64,000 nt of DNA from Hyphomicrobium sp. Lineage in GTDB: Bacteria > Pseudomonadota > Alphaproteobacteria > Rhizobiales > Hyphomicrobiaceae. Made by a program: the position numbers and the translations under genes. The stretch covers positions 62,001 through 126,000 of the forward strand of contig JAKFUV010000003.1 in the NCBI GenBank assembly GCA_021732485.1. The letters run 5' to 3'. Numbering within the stretch: the first letter of the stretch is position 1; each line of letters begins with the position of its first letter. The notes under the pieces are model-generated. The model ran no database searches and was not told where the DNA came from. It was given only the letters and a program-made list of their open reading frames with translations. This document shows, piece by piece, positions 9,358 through 19,278 of this stretch.

Positions 9358-10878
9358 ATGCAGCACGTTGCAATGGACAAGCTGAACGGCAAGCAAGTTA
9401 TCAAATCGCGGTACGATAACTTTATCGGCGGCAAATGGGTCGCGCCAGTTCGCGGCCAATATTTCAAGAACATCACGCCAATTACCGGTCAGGAAGTGTG
9501 CGAGATCGCGCGCTCGACCGCAGAAGATATCGAACTCGCCCTCGACGCGGCGCACGCGGCCCGCGAAGCCTGGGGTCGCACGTCACCCGCAGCACGCGCC
9601 ATCATCTTGAACAAAATCGCCGACCGCATGGAAGCCAACCTCGATGTGCTGGCACTCGTCGAGTCGATCGACAACGGTAAGCCGATCCGCGAGACAACCC
9701 ACGCCGACATGCCGCTGGCGATCGATCACTTCCGCTATTTCGCCGGCTGCATTCGTGCCCAGGAAGGCTCGATCTGCGAAGTCGATCACGATACGGTCGC
9801 CTATCACTTCCACGAACCCCTCGGCGTTGTTGGGCAGATTATCCCGTGGAATTTCCCGATCCTGATGGCGGTCTGGAAGCTCGCGCCGGCACTGGCCGCC
9901 GGCAACTGCGTTGTTTTGAAGCCCGCCGAACAGACGCCGATGTCGATCATGGTCCTGATGGAAATGATCGGTGATTTGCTGCCTGCCGGCGTCATCAACG
10001 TCGTCAACGGCTTTGGTGTCGAAGCCGGTAAGCCGCTCGCCCAGAACAAGCGGATCGCCAAGATCGCCTTCACCGGTGAGACGACCACCGGCCGCCTGAT
10101 CATGCAGTACGCCTCGGAAAACATCATTCCGTGCACGCTGGAGCTTGGTGGCAAATCGCCGAATATCTTCTTCGCCGATGTCATGGACGCCGACGATGAA
10201 TTCTTCGACAAGTGCCTCGAAGGCTTCACTATGTTCGCGCTGAACCAGGGCGAAGTCTGCACGTGTCCGAGCCGCGCGCTGGTGCAACGGTCAATTTATG
10301 AAAAGTTCATGGATCGGGCGTTGCAGCGCGTTGCCAAGGTCAAGCAGGGTCACCCGCTCGATGCCACGACGATGATCGGCGCGCAGGCGTCGAACGATCA
10401 GCTTGAGAAAATCCTGAGCTATATCGACATCGGTCGCAGTGAAGGCGCCCGTGTGTTGACGGGCGGCAAGCGCGCCAGCCTCGGTGGAGAAATTTCGACG
10501 GGATACTACGTCGAGCCGACGGTTCTTGAAGGCCACAACAAGATGCGCGTGTTCCAGGAAGAAATCTTCGGACCCGTGCTTTCGGTGACGACCTTCGAAA
10601 CACCAGAAGAAGCTCTCGCCATCGCCAACGACACGCTCTACGGCCTTGGCGCCGGCGTTTGGACCCGTGACGGCTCGCGCGCCTATCGTTTCGGCCGCGA
10701 AATCCAGGCGGGCCGCGTGTGGACGAACTGCTACCACTTGTACCCGGCGCACGCTGCGTTCGGTGGCTACAAGCAATCCGGCATCGGTCGCGAAAACCAC
10801 AAGATGATGCTCGACCATTACCAGCAGACCAAGAATATGCTGGTCAGCTACAGCCCCAAGGCGCTTGGATTCTTCTGA
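9358..10878 (+). CDS. NAD-dependent aldehyde dehydrogenase (acetaldehyde/ExaC-AldB type)
   Basis: Oxidises an aldehyde, most likely acetaldehyde or a similar short aldehyde, to the acid with NAD. The 506-residue protein is full length, with [17 protein letters not shown], the cofactor turn FTGETTTGR, the general base Glu262 in LELGGKSPN, and the nucleophile Cys301 in NQGEVCTC. It ends with the [14 protein letters not shown] signature. GGAGAGGAG sits just before ATG 9358. This subclass commonly has a DUF779 gene next to it, as here. The block 9358-12046 separates folC from trxA, so it may have been inserted into an older gene order. The exact substrate is not shown by the sequence. Confidence 0.93.
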   Translation: MQHVAMDKLNGKQVIKSRYDNFIGGKWVAPVRGQYFKNITPITGQEVCEIARSTAEDIELALDAAHAAREAWGRTSPAARAIILNKIADRMEANLDVLALVESIDNGKPIRETTHADMPLAIDHFRYFAGCIRAQEGSICEVDHDTVAYHFHEPLGVVGQIIPWNFPILMAVWKLAPALAAGNCVVLKPAEQTPMSIMVLMEMIGDLLPAGVINVVNGFGVEAGKPLAQNKRIAKIAFTGETTTGRLIMQYASENIIPCTLELGGKSPNIFFADVMDADDEFFDKCLEGFTMFALNQGEVCTCPSRALVQRSIYEKFMDRALQRVAKVKQGHPLDATTMIGAQASNDQLEKILSYIDIGRSEGARVLTGGKRASLGGEISTGYYVEPTVLEGHNKMRVFQEEIFGPVLSVTTFETPEEALAIANDTLYGLGAGVWTRDGSRAYRFGREIQAGRVWTNCYHLYPAHAAFGGYKQSGIGRENHKMMLDHYQQTKNMLVSYSPKALGFF

Positions 10879-10917
10879 TCAGCGCTCATACTGCCGGATG
10901 GTATGTAATTTAAGAAA

Positions 10918-10957
10918 AAGGGGATGGCTTCGCGAGAGGACCATCCCCTTCGTTTTT
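10918..10957 (+). terminator. intrinsic terminator after the aldehyde dehydrogenase
   Basis: A 10-bp stem AAGGGGATGG / CCATCCCCTT (10918-10927 with 10941-10950) has a 13-nt loop and is followed by CGTTTTTG. It lies between the aldehyde dehydrogenase and DUF779, which usually function together, so it may lower rather than abolish read-through. Confidence 0.85.
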
Positions 10958-10983
10958 GACCTGAGCTCATTCGAGGTACACCG

Positions 10984-11388
10984 ATGTCGGAGACGATTAC
11001 GCGCGTTACGGCGACGCCGGACGCGATAGCACTCATCGCAAAACTGCAGGGCGTGCACGGTCAGCTCCTGTTCCACCAATCCGGCGGCTGCTGCGACGGC
11101 AGTGCGCCGATGTGTTACCCGCGCGGTGAATTCAGAGTGGGTGCGCAAGACGTCTATATGGGCCAAATTGCCGAACAGCCGTTCTACATGGGTAAATCAC
11201 AGTTTGAATATTGGCAGCATACGCATCTGATCATCGATGTCGTTCCAGGCCGCGGTTCGGGTTTTTCGCTCGAAGCGCCGGAAGGCGTTCGCTTCCTGAC
11301 CCGATCGCGCATTTACACCGATGCTGAAACCGATGCGATCGATGCGATGGGTCCGCCGCCGACCGGAGCCGACCGTCCGGCGATTTAA
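10984..11388 (+). CDS. DUF779 domain protein
   Basis: A 134-residue DUF779 protein. The signature is the cysteine cluster FHQSGGCCDGSAPMCYP at residues 30-46, well placed to bind a metal. Later blocks are FEYWQHTHLIIDVVPGRGSGFS and the C-terminal FLTRSRIYTD. DUF779 genes are regularly found beside acetaldehyde dehydrogenases of the type encoded upstream, and a role in aldehyde handling is inferred from that. The biochemical function is unknown. Start ATG 10984 is supported by full family length. It is separated from the dehydrogenase by a terminator-like hairpin. Confidence 0.9.
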   Translation: MSETITRVTATPDAIALIAKLQGVHGQLLFHQSGGCCDGSAPMCYPRGEFRVGAQDVYMGQIAEQPFYMGKSQFEYWQHTHLIIDVVPGRGSGFSLEAPEGVRFLTRSRIYTDAETDAIDAMGPPPTGADRPAI

Positions 11389-11446
11389 CGTTTGTTGTGA
11401 CGTGCAGCCGACGAACATCGATCAATCAATCAAGGACTGCTTCCTC

Positions 11447-12046
11447 ATGACCGCTTCTAAAACGCTGCGCGAATTGACCGGCATGGGCCATACGCCGACG
11501 ACAATCGGTCAATCGGCACTGATCCTGATTGATTGTCAGAACACCTATCGGCAAGGCATCATGCGGCTTGAAGGCGTTGAACACGCGCTCGCCGATTGCC
11601 AGTCGTTGTTGCAGCGGTTTCGTGATGCCGGACGACCCGTCATCCACATTCAACACAATGCCGGGGTCGGTTCGCCCTATGACATTACAGCGCCGATCGG
11701 CGCAATCGCAGATCCGGTCGCGCCGCGCGATGGTGAGCCTGTGGTCGTCAAAGCTTATCCAAGCTCTTTTGAAAAAACCAACTTGCATGAGCTGCTGCAG
11801 GGCTATGGCGTGACCGATCTGACGATCGCCGGGTTCATGACGCATGTGTGCGTCAACTCAACCGCGAGGGCCGCGTTCAACCATGGCTATCGGCCAACCG
11901 TGGTGGCATCTGCCACGGCAACGCGCGCGCTTCCCAACCCGACGGGCGGCGTGATCGCGGCGCAGACCCTGCACGAAGCTACGCTCGCCGGTTTACAGGA
12001 TATCTTCGCTGTCGTCGTCTCGCGGCCGGATGATGTCGCCGCATAG
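11447..12046 (+). CDS. isochorismatase-family cysteine hydrolase
   Basis: A 199-residue amidohydrolase of the isochorismatase/nicotinamidase fold. The catalytic triad is readable: Asp29 in LILIDCQN, Lys102 in VVVKAYPSSF, and Cys135 in GFMTHVCVNST preceded by the usual cis-peptide segment. The family hydrolyses amides or vinyl ethers (nicotinamide, N-carbamoyl compounds, isochorismate); nothing here decides the substrate. ATG 11447 gives family length, whereas the open frame upstream overlaps DUF779. It lies 58 bases after DUF779 and may share its transcript. A shared terminator separates it from the convergent trxA. Confidence 0.9.
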   Translation: MTASKTLRELTGMGHTPTTIGQSALILIDCQNTYRQGIMRLEGVEHALADCQSLLQRFRDAGRPVIHIQHNAGVGSPYDITAPIGAIADPVAPRDGEPVVVKAYPSSFEKTNLHELLQGYGVTDLTIAGFMTHVCVNSTARAAFNHGYRPTVVASATATRALPNPTGGVIAAQTLHEATLAGLQDIFAVVVSRPDDVAA

Positions 12047-12077
12047 CTTCAGTCTCGCGATCGCCTTTGCAATATAA

Positions 12078-12105
12078 AAAGCCCCGCAATCGCTCGCGGG
12101 GCTTT
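12078..12105. terminator. bidirectional terminator between the cysteine hydrolase and trxA
   Basis: A perfect 10-bp stem AAAGCCCCGC / GCGGGGCTTT (12078-12087 with 12096-12105) with an 8-nt loop. A-runs precede it and T-runs follow, so it can end transcripts from both converging genes. Confidence 0.9.
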
Positions 12106-12132
12106 CTCACATCGACGTCGTTGGATGATCGA

Positions 12133-12459
12133 TTAAGCGGATACGCTCTGGGCGATCCACTCTTCGAGTTTTTTCTTCTGCACAATGGCGCCGGTATGTT
12201 GAGCCGCTACCTGACCACCTTTGAACAGAATGAGCGTTGGCATCGCGCGAATGCCGTAAGTACCCGTGACGGTCGGATTCTCATCGACGTCCACTTTGAC
12301 AATTTTGACTTTGCCAGCGAGCTCACTCGCGACTTGGTCGAGTGCGGGCGCCATGGCCTTGCACGGCCCGCACCACTGAGCATGAAAATCCACCAACACT
12401 GGTTCCGTTGCTTTTAGAACTTCCTGCTCGAAACTCGAGTCGGTCACAGCGTTAGCCAT
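12133..12459 (-). CDS. trxA: thioredoxin
   Basis: A 108-residue cytosolic thioredoxin that reduces protein disulfides, for example in ribonucleotide reductase and peroxiredoxins, and is recharged by thioredoxin reductase. The active site WCGPCK has Cys30 and Cys33. The buried Asp in VLVDFHAQW, the cis-Pro in IRAMPTLILF and the C-terminal helix are all present. GGAGAAAC lies before the ATG. It is downstream of addA in the same direction, the standard alphaproteobacterial order; a gap of about 100 bases suggests it also has its own promoter. Confidence 0.97.
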   Translation of the reverse strand: MANAVTDSSFEQEVLKATEPVLVDFHAQWCGPCKAMAPALDQVASELAGKVKIVKVDVDENPTVTGTYGIRAMPTLILFKGGQVAAQHTGAIVQKKKLEEWIAQSVSA

Positions 12460-12559
12460 TTAAGTTTCTCCTGATTGGGTCCCGGGCGGGGGCTGCCCAG
12501 GTCCTCAAGGGGCGATGTTTCGCGACCTTGGTGTGTCGTGGGGGAACGTAGGGATTGGG

Positions 12560-15500
12560 TCATGGAGCGTCAAGGGAGGCAAGGTCTAAGCTCCAAAGGC
12601 GTTTGATCGCATCGTCGATCACAACTTTGGGAACGTCCATCAGTCGTGGGCCATCGGTCCACAGCAATGCCGCGTGCACGGTCTTTTGCGGATAGATTTC
12701 CCCGAGAGCGAGCACATAAGCCGCGAGTTGAAACAGATAAGCATCAGCAACCTGCGCAACGGTCATCGGCGGCGGACGATTGGTTTTGTAGTCGATGATA
12801 AAGACTTCGCTGTCTGTAATTGCCAATCGGTCGATTTGCCCAGACAGACGCAAAGCCGGCCCACTCCCTGACGGCCGCGGGATCATCGCCGATATCGCCA
12901 CTTCGGCACGGCTCGTCGAACTGAACAGCGGCGCAAATGTTGGTTCGCTCAAGATCGCCATCACTTCGCTGACGATGCTCTGGCGTGAGCTTTGCGAAAG
13001 CGCAGCGCCGCGCTTGCGGACGAATGCTTCAGCCGCCATTCGACGCTTATCATTGGCGATCGCTGGCAAATGTTCCAGCAAGGCGTGCGTGAGCGTGCCG
13101 CGCAAGAATCGAACGCCATCGCTTGCGGCAGTCGGCGACAATTGATCGGGCAGCAGTGCTGGATCGTGAGCCGGCGCCGGTAGCGGCTCGCCGTCGCTGT
13201 CGGGGCCGTAGGCTTCGAGCCGCGAGGGCGCGAGCGGCACCGAAAGTTCTCGTTCGACGGGCGCGCGGGAACGCGCGAATAGCGGCAACGGTGCAGCTTC
13301 AATGGCGGCAGACGTTGAGGTTTTCTGTTTTTCCGCGTCGGCCGTCTGCGGCTCGCTGATCCGCCAACCGAGAAGGCCGTCGCCGATGTCGACTTTGGTC
13401 ATGCGGGGCATCAGCGCGTCGGCAATCACGTCGTACCAACAGTTCGTGGATCGTCTTCTGGTGCCTTGAAATCCGGCGACGTAGAGCCGGTCGCGGGCGC
13501 GCGTCATCGCCACGTACAAAAGGCGGTATCGCTCTTCTGCGTCGCGCGCATCTTTCGCGCTCTTGGCGTTTTGCACAATCGCCAATCGCGACAGTCCTTT
13601 GACCGGCCAGATGATCGGATCGGGCACGCCGTCAGGCTTTTCGACATCGCGCAATGTCAGCAGGCGGGTTGCGTTGCCGTCACCTGTCGACGTGGTGCAC
13701 GTATCTGGGAGAAAAACGATCGGCGCTTCGAGCCCCTTGGCGCCGTGCACGGTCATGACGCGGACTTCGTCGCGTTTTGCGTCCATGTCGCGCTTGATGT
13801 TGCGCTCGGCGGCGCGGAGGTTGGCTAGAAATCCGGCGAGCGAGGGTGGCGACGCGTCGTCATAAGCGAGGGCGAGATCGAGAAATTCATCGATCGCGTC
13901 GGCCGCTTCCGGCCCAAGCCGGTGTAGCATCTTTGAGCGAACTCCGTCGCGATCGAGAATACTGGAGTAAAATTCGAAGGGCGGCAGGAAATCGGCTTTT
14001 GCGCGCCACCGCTTCAAGGTTTCCGCAGCAGGCTTGAAAGCTGCGTTGCTTTCGGCGGCCGTCAGCAGGGCCTTCCACAACGTGCCTTTGCGACCGTGCG
14101 CGAGGCTTAACAAATGATCGTCATCAAGTCCGAAAAGCGGACTTTTCAAAATGGTCGCAAGTGCCAAATCGTCTTCGGGCAATGTCAGAAAATCACCGAG
14201 CACGAGCAGGTCTTGCACGACGATCTGATCGGTTAGCGCAATGCGGTCCGATCCGGCAACGGCGATGCCGCGCGCCTTGAGAGCGGCCACCATCGGTACG
14301 GCGAAGGGATGGCGCTTGCGCACCAGGATCAGGACGTCGCCTGCACGGACCGCGCGCTCCTGTGACGGTAGGTGCTCGCCGTTGCGGAGCCATCCGTCGA
14401 TGGTTGCGGCGATTTTCTCGGCAAGTTGATTGGCGGGAGCGCGCGGACTTGAATCCGATAGCGGATCCCACGGATCAACCGCATCGGCGTCATCGGGTTC
14501 GATCACCGGCCAAATTTCAATAAGTCCAGCCTGACCAATGCGATCAGCGGTGTGGGTGACTGTTGCGTTGGTCGCCGTCAGTCCCGGCGTACGCGTCGCA
14601 TCACTGAACACCTGATCTATTCCATCAAGGATCGGCTGCACCGTCCGGAACGACAAATTCAGCGGCACTCGGCGCCACGGCTGCGTCGACCCTTGCGCCA
14701 GATCGGCAAACGCTTGTCCCATCCGCGCGAACATTTCCGGTGCGGCGCCTTGAAACGAATAGATCGATTGCTTTTCATCACCGACCGCGAACACCGTGCG
14801 CTGCACATCTCGGGCGCCTATACCCGAAAAGAACTCGCGCGCTAGTGCGGCGATGATCAGCCATTGCGATGGGCTTGTGTCCTGCGCTTCATCAACCAGG
14901 ATGTGATCGAGCCCGCCATCGAGCTTGAAGAGTACCCAGTTGGTTCCGTCCGATGTTGCGAGAAGGTTTGTGGTTCGCTCGATCAAGTCATCGAAATCAA
15001 GCGCACCTGCTGACTGTTTGACGGCCATATAGCGCCGCAGGACGGCTCCGGCCAAGCGGTAAAGCGCGGCGCTGGCTTCAATCAGCGTCGATGCCTGAAC
15101 GTCGCGTGTCAGAGTCAGGAATTTTTCTTGCGCGCGCTCCGCGTCAGCCAGAATATCCGGTCGCGCCCTCGCCAGCTTCACGCTCATCAGGCCGTCGCGA
15201 GCCTTGCTGTCGTCACTGACCAAAAAATATCCGGCGAGACTATCGCCGCGGGCGCTGTCGCTCGTCGCCTGCATGGCCGCCGTCAGCAACGCGGCATGGT
15301 TCTGGTCGGTTTTGCCTCCTGTTTGCAGCAGATCGCGAAGCTCGCGCAAAGCGGTGTTGGTCAGCACACTGGCTCGCTGACGCAACAGCACTTCGGTGGT
15401 CATGCCCGCATCGATACCGAGCGCGCCGCGAAGATAGGTTTCCGCCCCGGCGAAATCGTCCGATGATCCGCCAAGTTCTAGGCGGCTCGCGGCAGTGAGC

Positions 15501-16141
15501 CATGCGCGTTCGCCGATCGCCTTGGCGAGCAGTTCGTCAAACGTCGAGTCCGTGGCGTAGCGAATGACCACGCTAAGCGCTTGGCCAAGGGCGGACGATG
15601 AGTTCGCCGTGGCGTCCTTCAATGTCGCATCGATGGCGCGGGCACGAATTTCGCGGCCCCTTTCATCGTCCAGGATCTTGAATCCTGGCGGCACACCGGC
15701 TTCAAGCGGAAAGCGCTGCAGCAGCCGTTCGCAGAAGGCGTGGATGGTTTGTACTTTGAGGCCACCAGGCGTTTCGATGGCGCGCGTGAAAAGCGTTCGG
15801 GCGAGAGCCATTTCGCCAGCGATCGCTGGACGGCGCAGAATATCGGCTAGTTGAATGCTGAGTTTTTTCTCATCCTCCGTCACCCATTCGGCGAGCTTGT
15901 CGAACACCCGCGTCGACATTTCGGCTGCGGCGGCCTTGGTATACGTGAGGCATAAGATGCGCTCTGGGTCTGTACCAGCGAGGAGCAGGCGCAGGACGCG
16001 CTGCGTCAGAACGTAGGTTTTGCCGGCACCGGCATTGGCATTGACCCATGCTGAGGCGGTTGGATCGGCGGCCTGCGATTGCGCTGTTTCGGTTTGAGAG
16101 CGCGCAGTTTCGGCACGCACCTGCGGAGTGATCGCACTCAT
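12560..16141 (-). CDS. addA: double-strand break repair helicase-nuclease AddA
   Basis: The AddA subunit (1193 residues) of AddAB, which unwinds and resects broken DNA ends so RecA can load. The N-terminal UvrD-type helicase has Walker A NANAGAGKTYVL (Lys41), motif II LVDEAQDTSPSQW (about residue 415), VMTVHGAKGLEAPIVF (about 795) and motif VI LLYVAMTRARDRLY. The C-terminal RecB-type nuclease motif FIIDYKTNRPP (about 1110) supplies the catalytic Asp and Lys. Its start overlaps the addB stop by four bases (ATGA), so translation is coupled. The length is normal for alphaproteobacteria and all motifs look intact. Confidence 0.96.
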   Translation of the reverse strand: MSAITPQVRAETARSQTETAQSQAADPTASAWVNANAGAGKTYVLTQRVLRLLLAGTDPERILCLTYTKAAAAEMSTRVFDKLAEWVTEDEKKLSIQLADILRRPAIAGEMALARTLFTRAIETPGGLKVQTIHAFCERLLQRFPLEAGVPPGFKILDDERGREIRARAIDATLKDATANSSSALGQALSVVIRYATDSTFDELLAKAIGERAWLTAASRLELGGSSDDFAGAETYLRGALGIDAGMTTEVLLRQRASVLTNTALRELRDLLQTGGKTDQNHAALLTAAMQATSDSARGDSLAGYFLVSDDSKARDGLMSVKLARARPDILADAERAQEKFLTLTRDVQASTLIEASAALYRLAGAVLRRYMAVKQSAGALDFDDLIERTTNLLATSDGTNWVLFKLDGGLDHILVDEAQDTSPSQWLIIAALAREFFSGIGARDVQRTVFAVGDEKQSIYSFQGAAPEMFARMGQAFADLAQGSTQPWRRVPLNLSFRTVQPILDGIDQVFSDATRTPGLTATNATVTHTADRIGQAGLIEIWPVIEPDDADAVDPWDPLSDSSPRAPANQLAEKIAATIDGWLRNGEHLPSQERAVRAGDVLILVRKRHPFAVPMVAALKARGIAVAGSDRIALTDQIVVQDLLVLGDFLTLPEDDLALATILKSPLFGLDDDHLLSLAHGRKGTLWKALLTAAESNAAFKPAAETLKRWRAKADFLPPFEFYSSILDRDGVRSKMLHRLGPEAADAIDEFLDLALAYDDASPPSLAGFLANLRAAERNIKRDMDAKRDEVRVMTVHGAKGLEAPIVFLPDTCTTSTGDGNATRLLTLRDVEKPDGVPDPIIWPVKGLSRLAIVQNAKSAKDARDAEERYRLLYVAMTRARDRLYVAGFQGTRRRSTNCWYDVIADALMPRMTKVDIGDGLLGWRISEPQTADAEKQKTSTSAAIEAAPLPLFARSRAPVERELSVPLAPSRLEAYGPDSDGEPLPAPAHDPALLPDQLSPTAASDGVRFLRGTLTHALLEHLPAIANDKRRMAAEAFVRKRGAALSQSSRQSIVSEVMAILSEPTFAPLFSSTSRAEVAISAMIPRPSGSGPALRLSGQIDRLAITDSEVFIIDYKTNRPPPMTVAQVADAYLFQLAAYVLALGEIYPQKTVHAALLWTDGPRLMDVPKVVIDDAIKRLWSLDLASLDAP

Positions 16142-19100
16142 ACCATCACCTCATCGTCAACGTGGGCCGACCATTCCGCAACGCGGGCAAGATGCGCAAA
16201 GGCATCATAGTCGTAGCTGTAGGTTGGCCGTCGCATCGCCCGATACGGCGTGTGCGCATCGTCGAACACGGCGACGAGACGTGCCAGGCCGTCACTCGCT
16301 GCGCTGGCGAGAGCTGCGATGTCATCAGCGCGCACCGCGCGCTCTTCACCTGGCGGTTCACCCCCTGACGCTCGGATGTAGCGCAATCCGGAAACGCTGC
16401 GGCCCGCGAGTTCAGGAAAGCCACTGCCGCTTATAGCGATGGCAGCTTCGAGCGGCAGCTGCGGCGACCGTCCGCTTTTAACGTACCGGTCGGTCGGGAT
16501 CGCACCGGTCTTGTAGTCGGTGATGATGAGGGATGGTCCCATGTCGTCAATCCTGTCTGCGCGCGCCGTTAGTGTGAAGGGGCCGCCCGGTGCGATGAGC
16601 ACAAGGCTGCCCGACGTTTCCGCGATGACCGCTTGCGCCCCGGTGCGTCGCGCCGGTTCGGTGTCCGCGAACCATGTCAAGAACCGCGCAAGCCTGGGCA
16701 ACCAGAACGCGGCAACGCGTGGATGGCCTGCATAGCGTTCGAGGACGGTGGTCGCGATCGCTGTCAATTCGCCGTTGATGTCGGTCGGGAGCCGATTGGG
16801 ATGAGCCGTGGCGAACCGCGAAACAACCTCGTGAACCAATGCGCCGCGCAGGGCTTGATCGGGGGAAGCGCCAAGAATGGGCAAAGGTTCGAGGCGGAGC
16901 ACATGACTGGCGAAAATCGCATAGGGATTGGTGATCCACGTCTCGATACGCGTCACACTCAGGCGTCGCGGACGGAGTTCGACGGGCGGGCGCGGTTCAG
17001 GCGCGCTGATGCGCTGGCGCTGCGTCTCGTCGATGGCATCGCGCGCGCGTGCCCATGCCAGCCAAGGATCGGGCGGGCTCAGCGCGTCGTCCAGCTTCAT
17101 GCCTTTGAGCAGCGCTGCAATCCGCATCAGCCAGCGCGATGGCACCGTTGGAACGCCTTTGATTTTCTCAGCCCGGGTCAGATAGACGCGATCAGCTCCG
17201 AGAAGTGACGTGAAATCGAGTGCGGCGCGGCCGACATCTTCTTCTGGCGCTGGCAAGCCGATGGTCTGGCGCATCGGCCGATTGAGCCACGCACCAGGTT
17301 CAGCAGCTTCCGGCCACGTGCCTTCGTTGAGCGATCCCAGCACCAGCACGTCAGGCTGCTGCAAGCGCGCCTCCATTGGCCCCCAGATCGACACCCGCGG
17401 GTGAACCGGCGAGCGCTCGCGCACATTCTCGCGGGCGACCAGAGCAGCGTAGAGATCGGCATAGTCGGACGCTGCGATGGTGACTGCGGGGCTTTCGGCA
17501 TGGAGGAGTTCGGTGAAAAATGTATGCGCTGTTTCTCCAGCGGCGGCGCGCCAAAGTGGATGGCCAGCCTTCTCGGTCGTTTCATCTGCCGGTAGGGCTG
17601 TCAAATATTCCGCAGCGGCGAGATGAGCTTTAGCGAAGGCCTGCACTGGATGGAGGTCTGATGACTGCATCAGCGCGTGCAGGCTTTCGAACGCCACGGC
17701 GAGCCGGTCGACGAGGACCCGCGCGCCTTTGCGATCTTCATCCCACAAGCGCGCAGCCGCCATGTGCTGGCGCGCTTTGGCCAATCGATCTTCCTCGAAA
17801 CGCTCTAAGGCTGCGGCGATGCCGTCCAGTCCACGACCCAGATACGGGGCGCGGAAGGCCATGAGTTCCAGAGCCCGGCCATAGCGGCGGATGTCGAAGG
17901 CTTTCAACCCGACGCGGCACAGCGGGTGTTTCAGCAATGCCATCGTATCAGCGGCTGCAAAATCGCTGCGCGCCGCGTTGACGACGAGATTGAGAAACGT
18001 GCCCGGCACTGTCTTCGCGAACGGTCGCCCGGCACTGTCGTCGACGCGAATACCCCAGGCTTCGAGGCGAATTGCGACGCGCCGCGCCAAGACGCGATCG
18101 GGCGACACGAGTGCGGCGGTCCGGCCGGGCGTTTCGACGGCCTCACGCAATATCAGCGCGACGACTTCGGCCTCGTCCTGCGCCGATGGCGCGTCGATCC
18201 GTGACACTCCGGACAGCGCGGCGCGAATGAGCCTTGCGTCGGCTTCTTTCGCGTAGTGGTGCCAGCGCGTCGTGCTCGCGGATGGACGCATGGCCTCACT
18301 GATGAAAGCTGCTCGATCGGCGCGGGGCTTGGCCAGGTCGACGCCCGGCAAGGTGCGGACCTCACGGCGATCGACGCCGAGCGCATCTAAAAGTTTTTTG
18401 AACCCGAACTGAGGGTGCTCGGGATGGCCCCGATCGTTTTTGGTCGTGGGTACGATATTGCTCCAACTCTCGTCATCGAGCCAGGTGTCGAGCGCCGGTA
18501 GCACGATCGCGCCACCGTCACGGCGCGACACGGCACGCATCAATTCGACCGTCGCCGGAATAGATCCTGTGATTCCGGCGACGATCAGCGGTGCGTTGCT
18601 GGTGTCGGCAGCGATCCGGTCTGCTTCTCTCAAAATCAAGGTGTTGGTTCGCGCGGCGGCCGACATCATGCCGTCGGCTTCCAGCTGCGATGGCCAGTAG
18701 CTGGTGACGATTTCGAGGAACTTGACCGTTCGCTGCCAGTGCGCCGCATAAGTCTCGGGCACTAGGCTTCCAAGATTACCAAGCGCCACGTTCTCGCGTT
18801 CCACGTCATCCATCAGCTTCGCCAGTTCGGCGGCGAGATTGGCGGCCTGTGCCGGCGTGTTGCTACTCGCCGGGTGTTGGAGCGGATCGCCGTCGGCCAT
18901 GGCTTGGCGCCAGCGGTGGATGAGCTGCATCAAGATTAGCGTCCGGCGCAGCGACGTCATCGCCGGCGGCATATCAAGGCCGGCTTCACCGGTAGCACCA
19001 ACGCCCGCCAAAGCATTGAGCAGCGTCAAGTCTTCCTCACCCTCGGAAATCGGTTTGATGCTGGGCATCAGCAGTGCGCGCGCTTTCGACACCGATAGAA

Positions 19101-19278
19101 ATGCATCTTGCATCGCGCGGGCAGCGCGCCGCGTTGGCAAAAACAACGTGATCTCCGGCAGTGACAGCGGATCGGGTCTTCGACCACCCGGTTGCGCCAA
19201 GTCGCCAGCGAGGATGGCGCGTGCCAGTGACGGCAAAAACGGCGCGCCTGCCGGCACGGTGTAAATCTGCGCCGTCAT
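16138..19278 (-). CDS. addB: double-strand break repair protein AddB (alpha type)
   Basis: The 1046-residue partner of AddA. It has the inactivated helicase fold seen in AddB (the N-terminal LFLPTRRAARAMQDAF stands where a Walker A would be) and a RecB-type nuclease domain with IITDYKTGAIP at about residue 917. I find only one cysteine, in KHPLCRVG, so the four-cysteine iron-sulfur staple of the Bacillus AddB nuclease is absent. The start overlaps the nucleotidyltransferase stop and the end overlaps the addA start, each by four bases, marking a tightly coupled operon. Confidence 0.95.
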   Translation of the reverse strand: MTAQIYTVPAGAPFLPSLARAILAGDLAQPGGRRPDPLSLPEITLFLPTRRAARAMQDAFLSVSKARALLMPSIKPISEGEEDLTLLNALAGVGATGEAGLDMPPAMTSLRRTLILMQLIHRWRQAMADGDPLQHPASSNTPAQAANLAAELAKLMDDVERENVALGNLGSLVPETYAAHWQRTVKFLEIVTSYWPSQLEADGMMSAAARTNTLILREADRIAADTSNAPLIVAGITGSIPATVELMRAVSRRDGGAIVLPALDTWLDDESWSNIVPTTKNDRGHPEHPQFGFKKLLDALGVDRREVRTLPGVDLAKPRADRAAFISEAMRPSASTTRWHHYAKEADARLIRAALSGVSRIDAPSAQDEAEVVALILREAVETPGRTAALVSPDRVLARRVAIRLEAWGIRVDDSAGRPFAKTVPGTFLNLVVNAARSDFAAADTMALLKHPLCRVGLKAFDIRRYGRALELMAFRAPYLGRGLDGIAAALERFEEDRLAKARQHMAAARLWDEDRKGARVLVDRLAVAFESLHALMQSSDLHPVQAFAKAHLAAAEYLTALPADETTEKAGHPLWRAAAGETAHTFFTELLHAESPAVTIAASDYADLYAALVARENVRERSPVHPRVSIWGPMEARLQQPDVLVLGSLNEGTWPEAAEPGAWLNRPMRQTIGLPAPEEDVGRAALDFTSLLGADRVYLTRAEKIKGVPTVPSRWLMRIAALLKGMKLDDALSPPDPWLAWARARDAIDETQRQRISAPEPRPPVELRPRRLSVTRIETWITNPYAIFASHVLRLEPLPILGASPDQALRGALVHEVVSRFATAHPNRLPTDINGELTAIATTVLERYAGHPRVAAFWLPRLARFLTWFADTEPARRTGAQAVIAETSGSLVLIAPGGPFTLTARADRIDDMGPSLIITDYKTGAIPTDRYVKSGRSPQLPLEAAIAISGSGFPELAGRSVSGLRYIRASGGEPPGEERAVRADDIAALASAASDGLARLVAVFDDAHTPYRAMRRPTYSYDYDAFAHLARVAEWSAHVDDEVMV

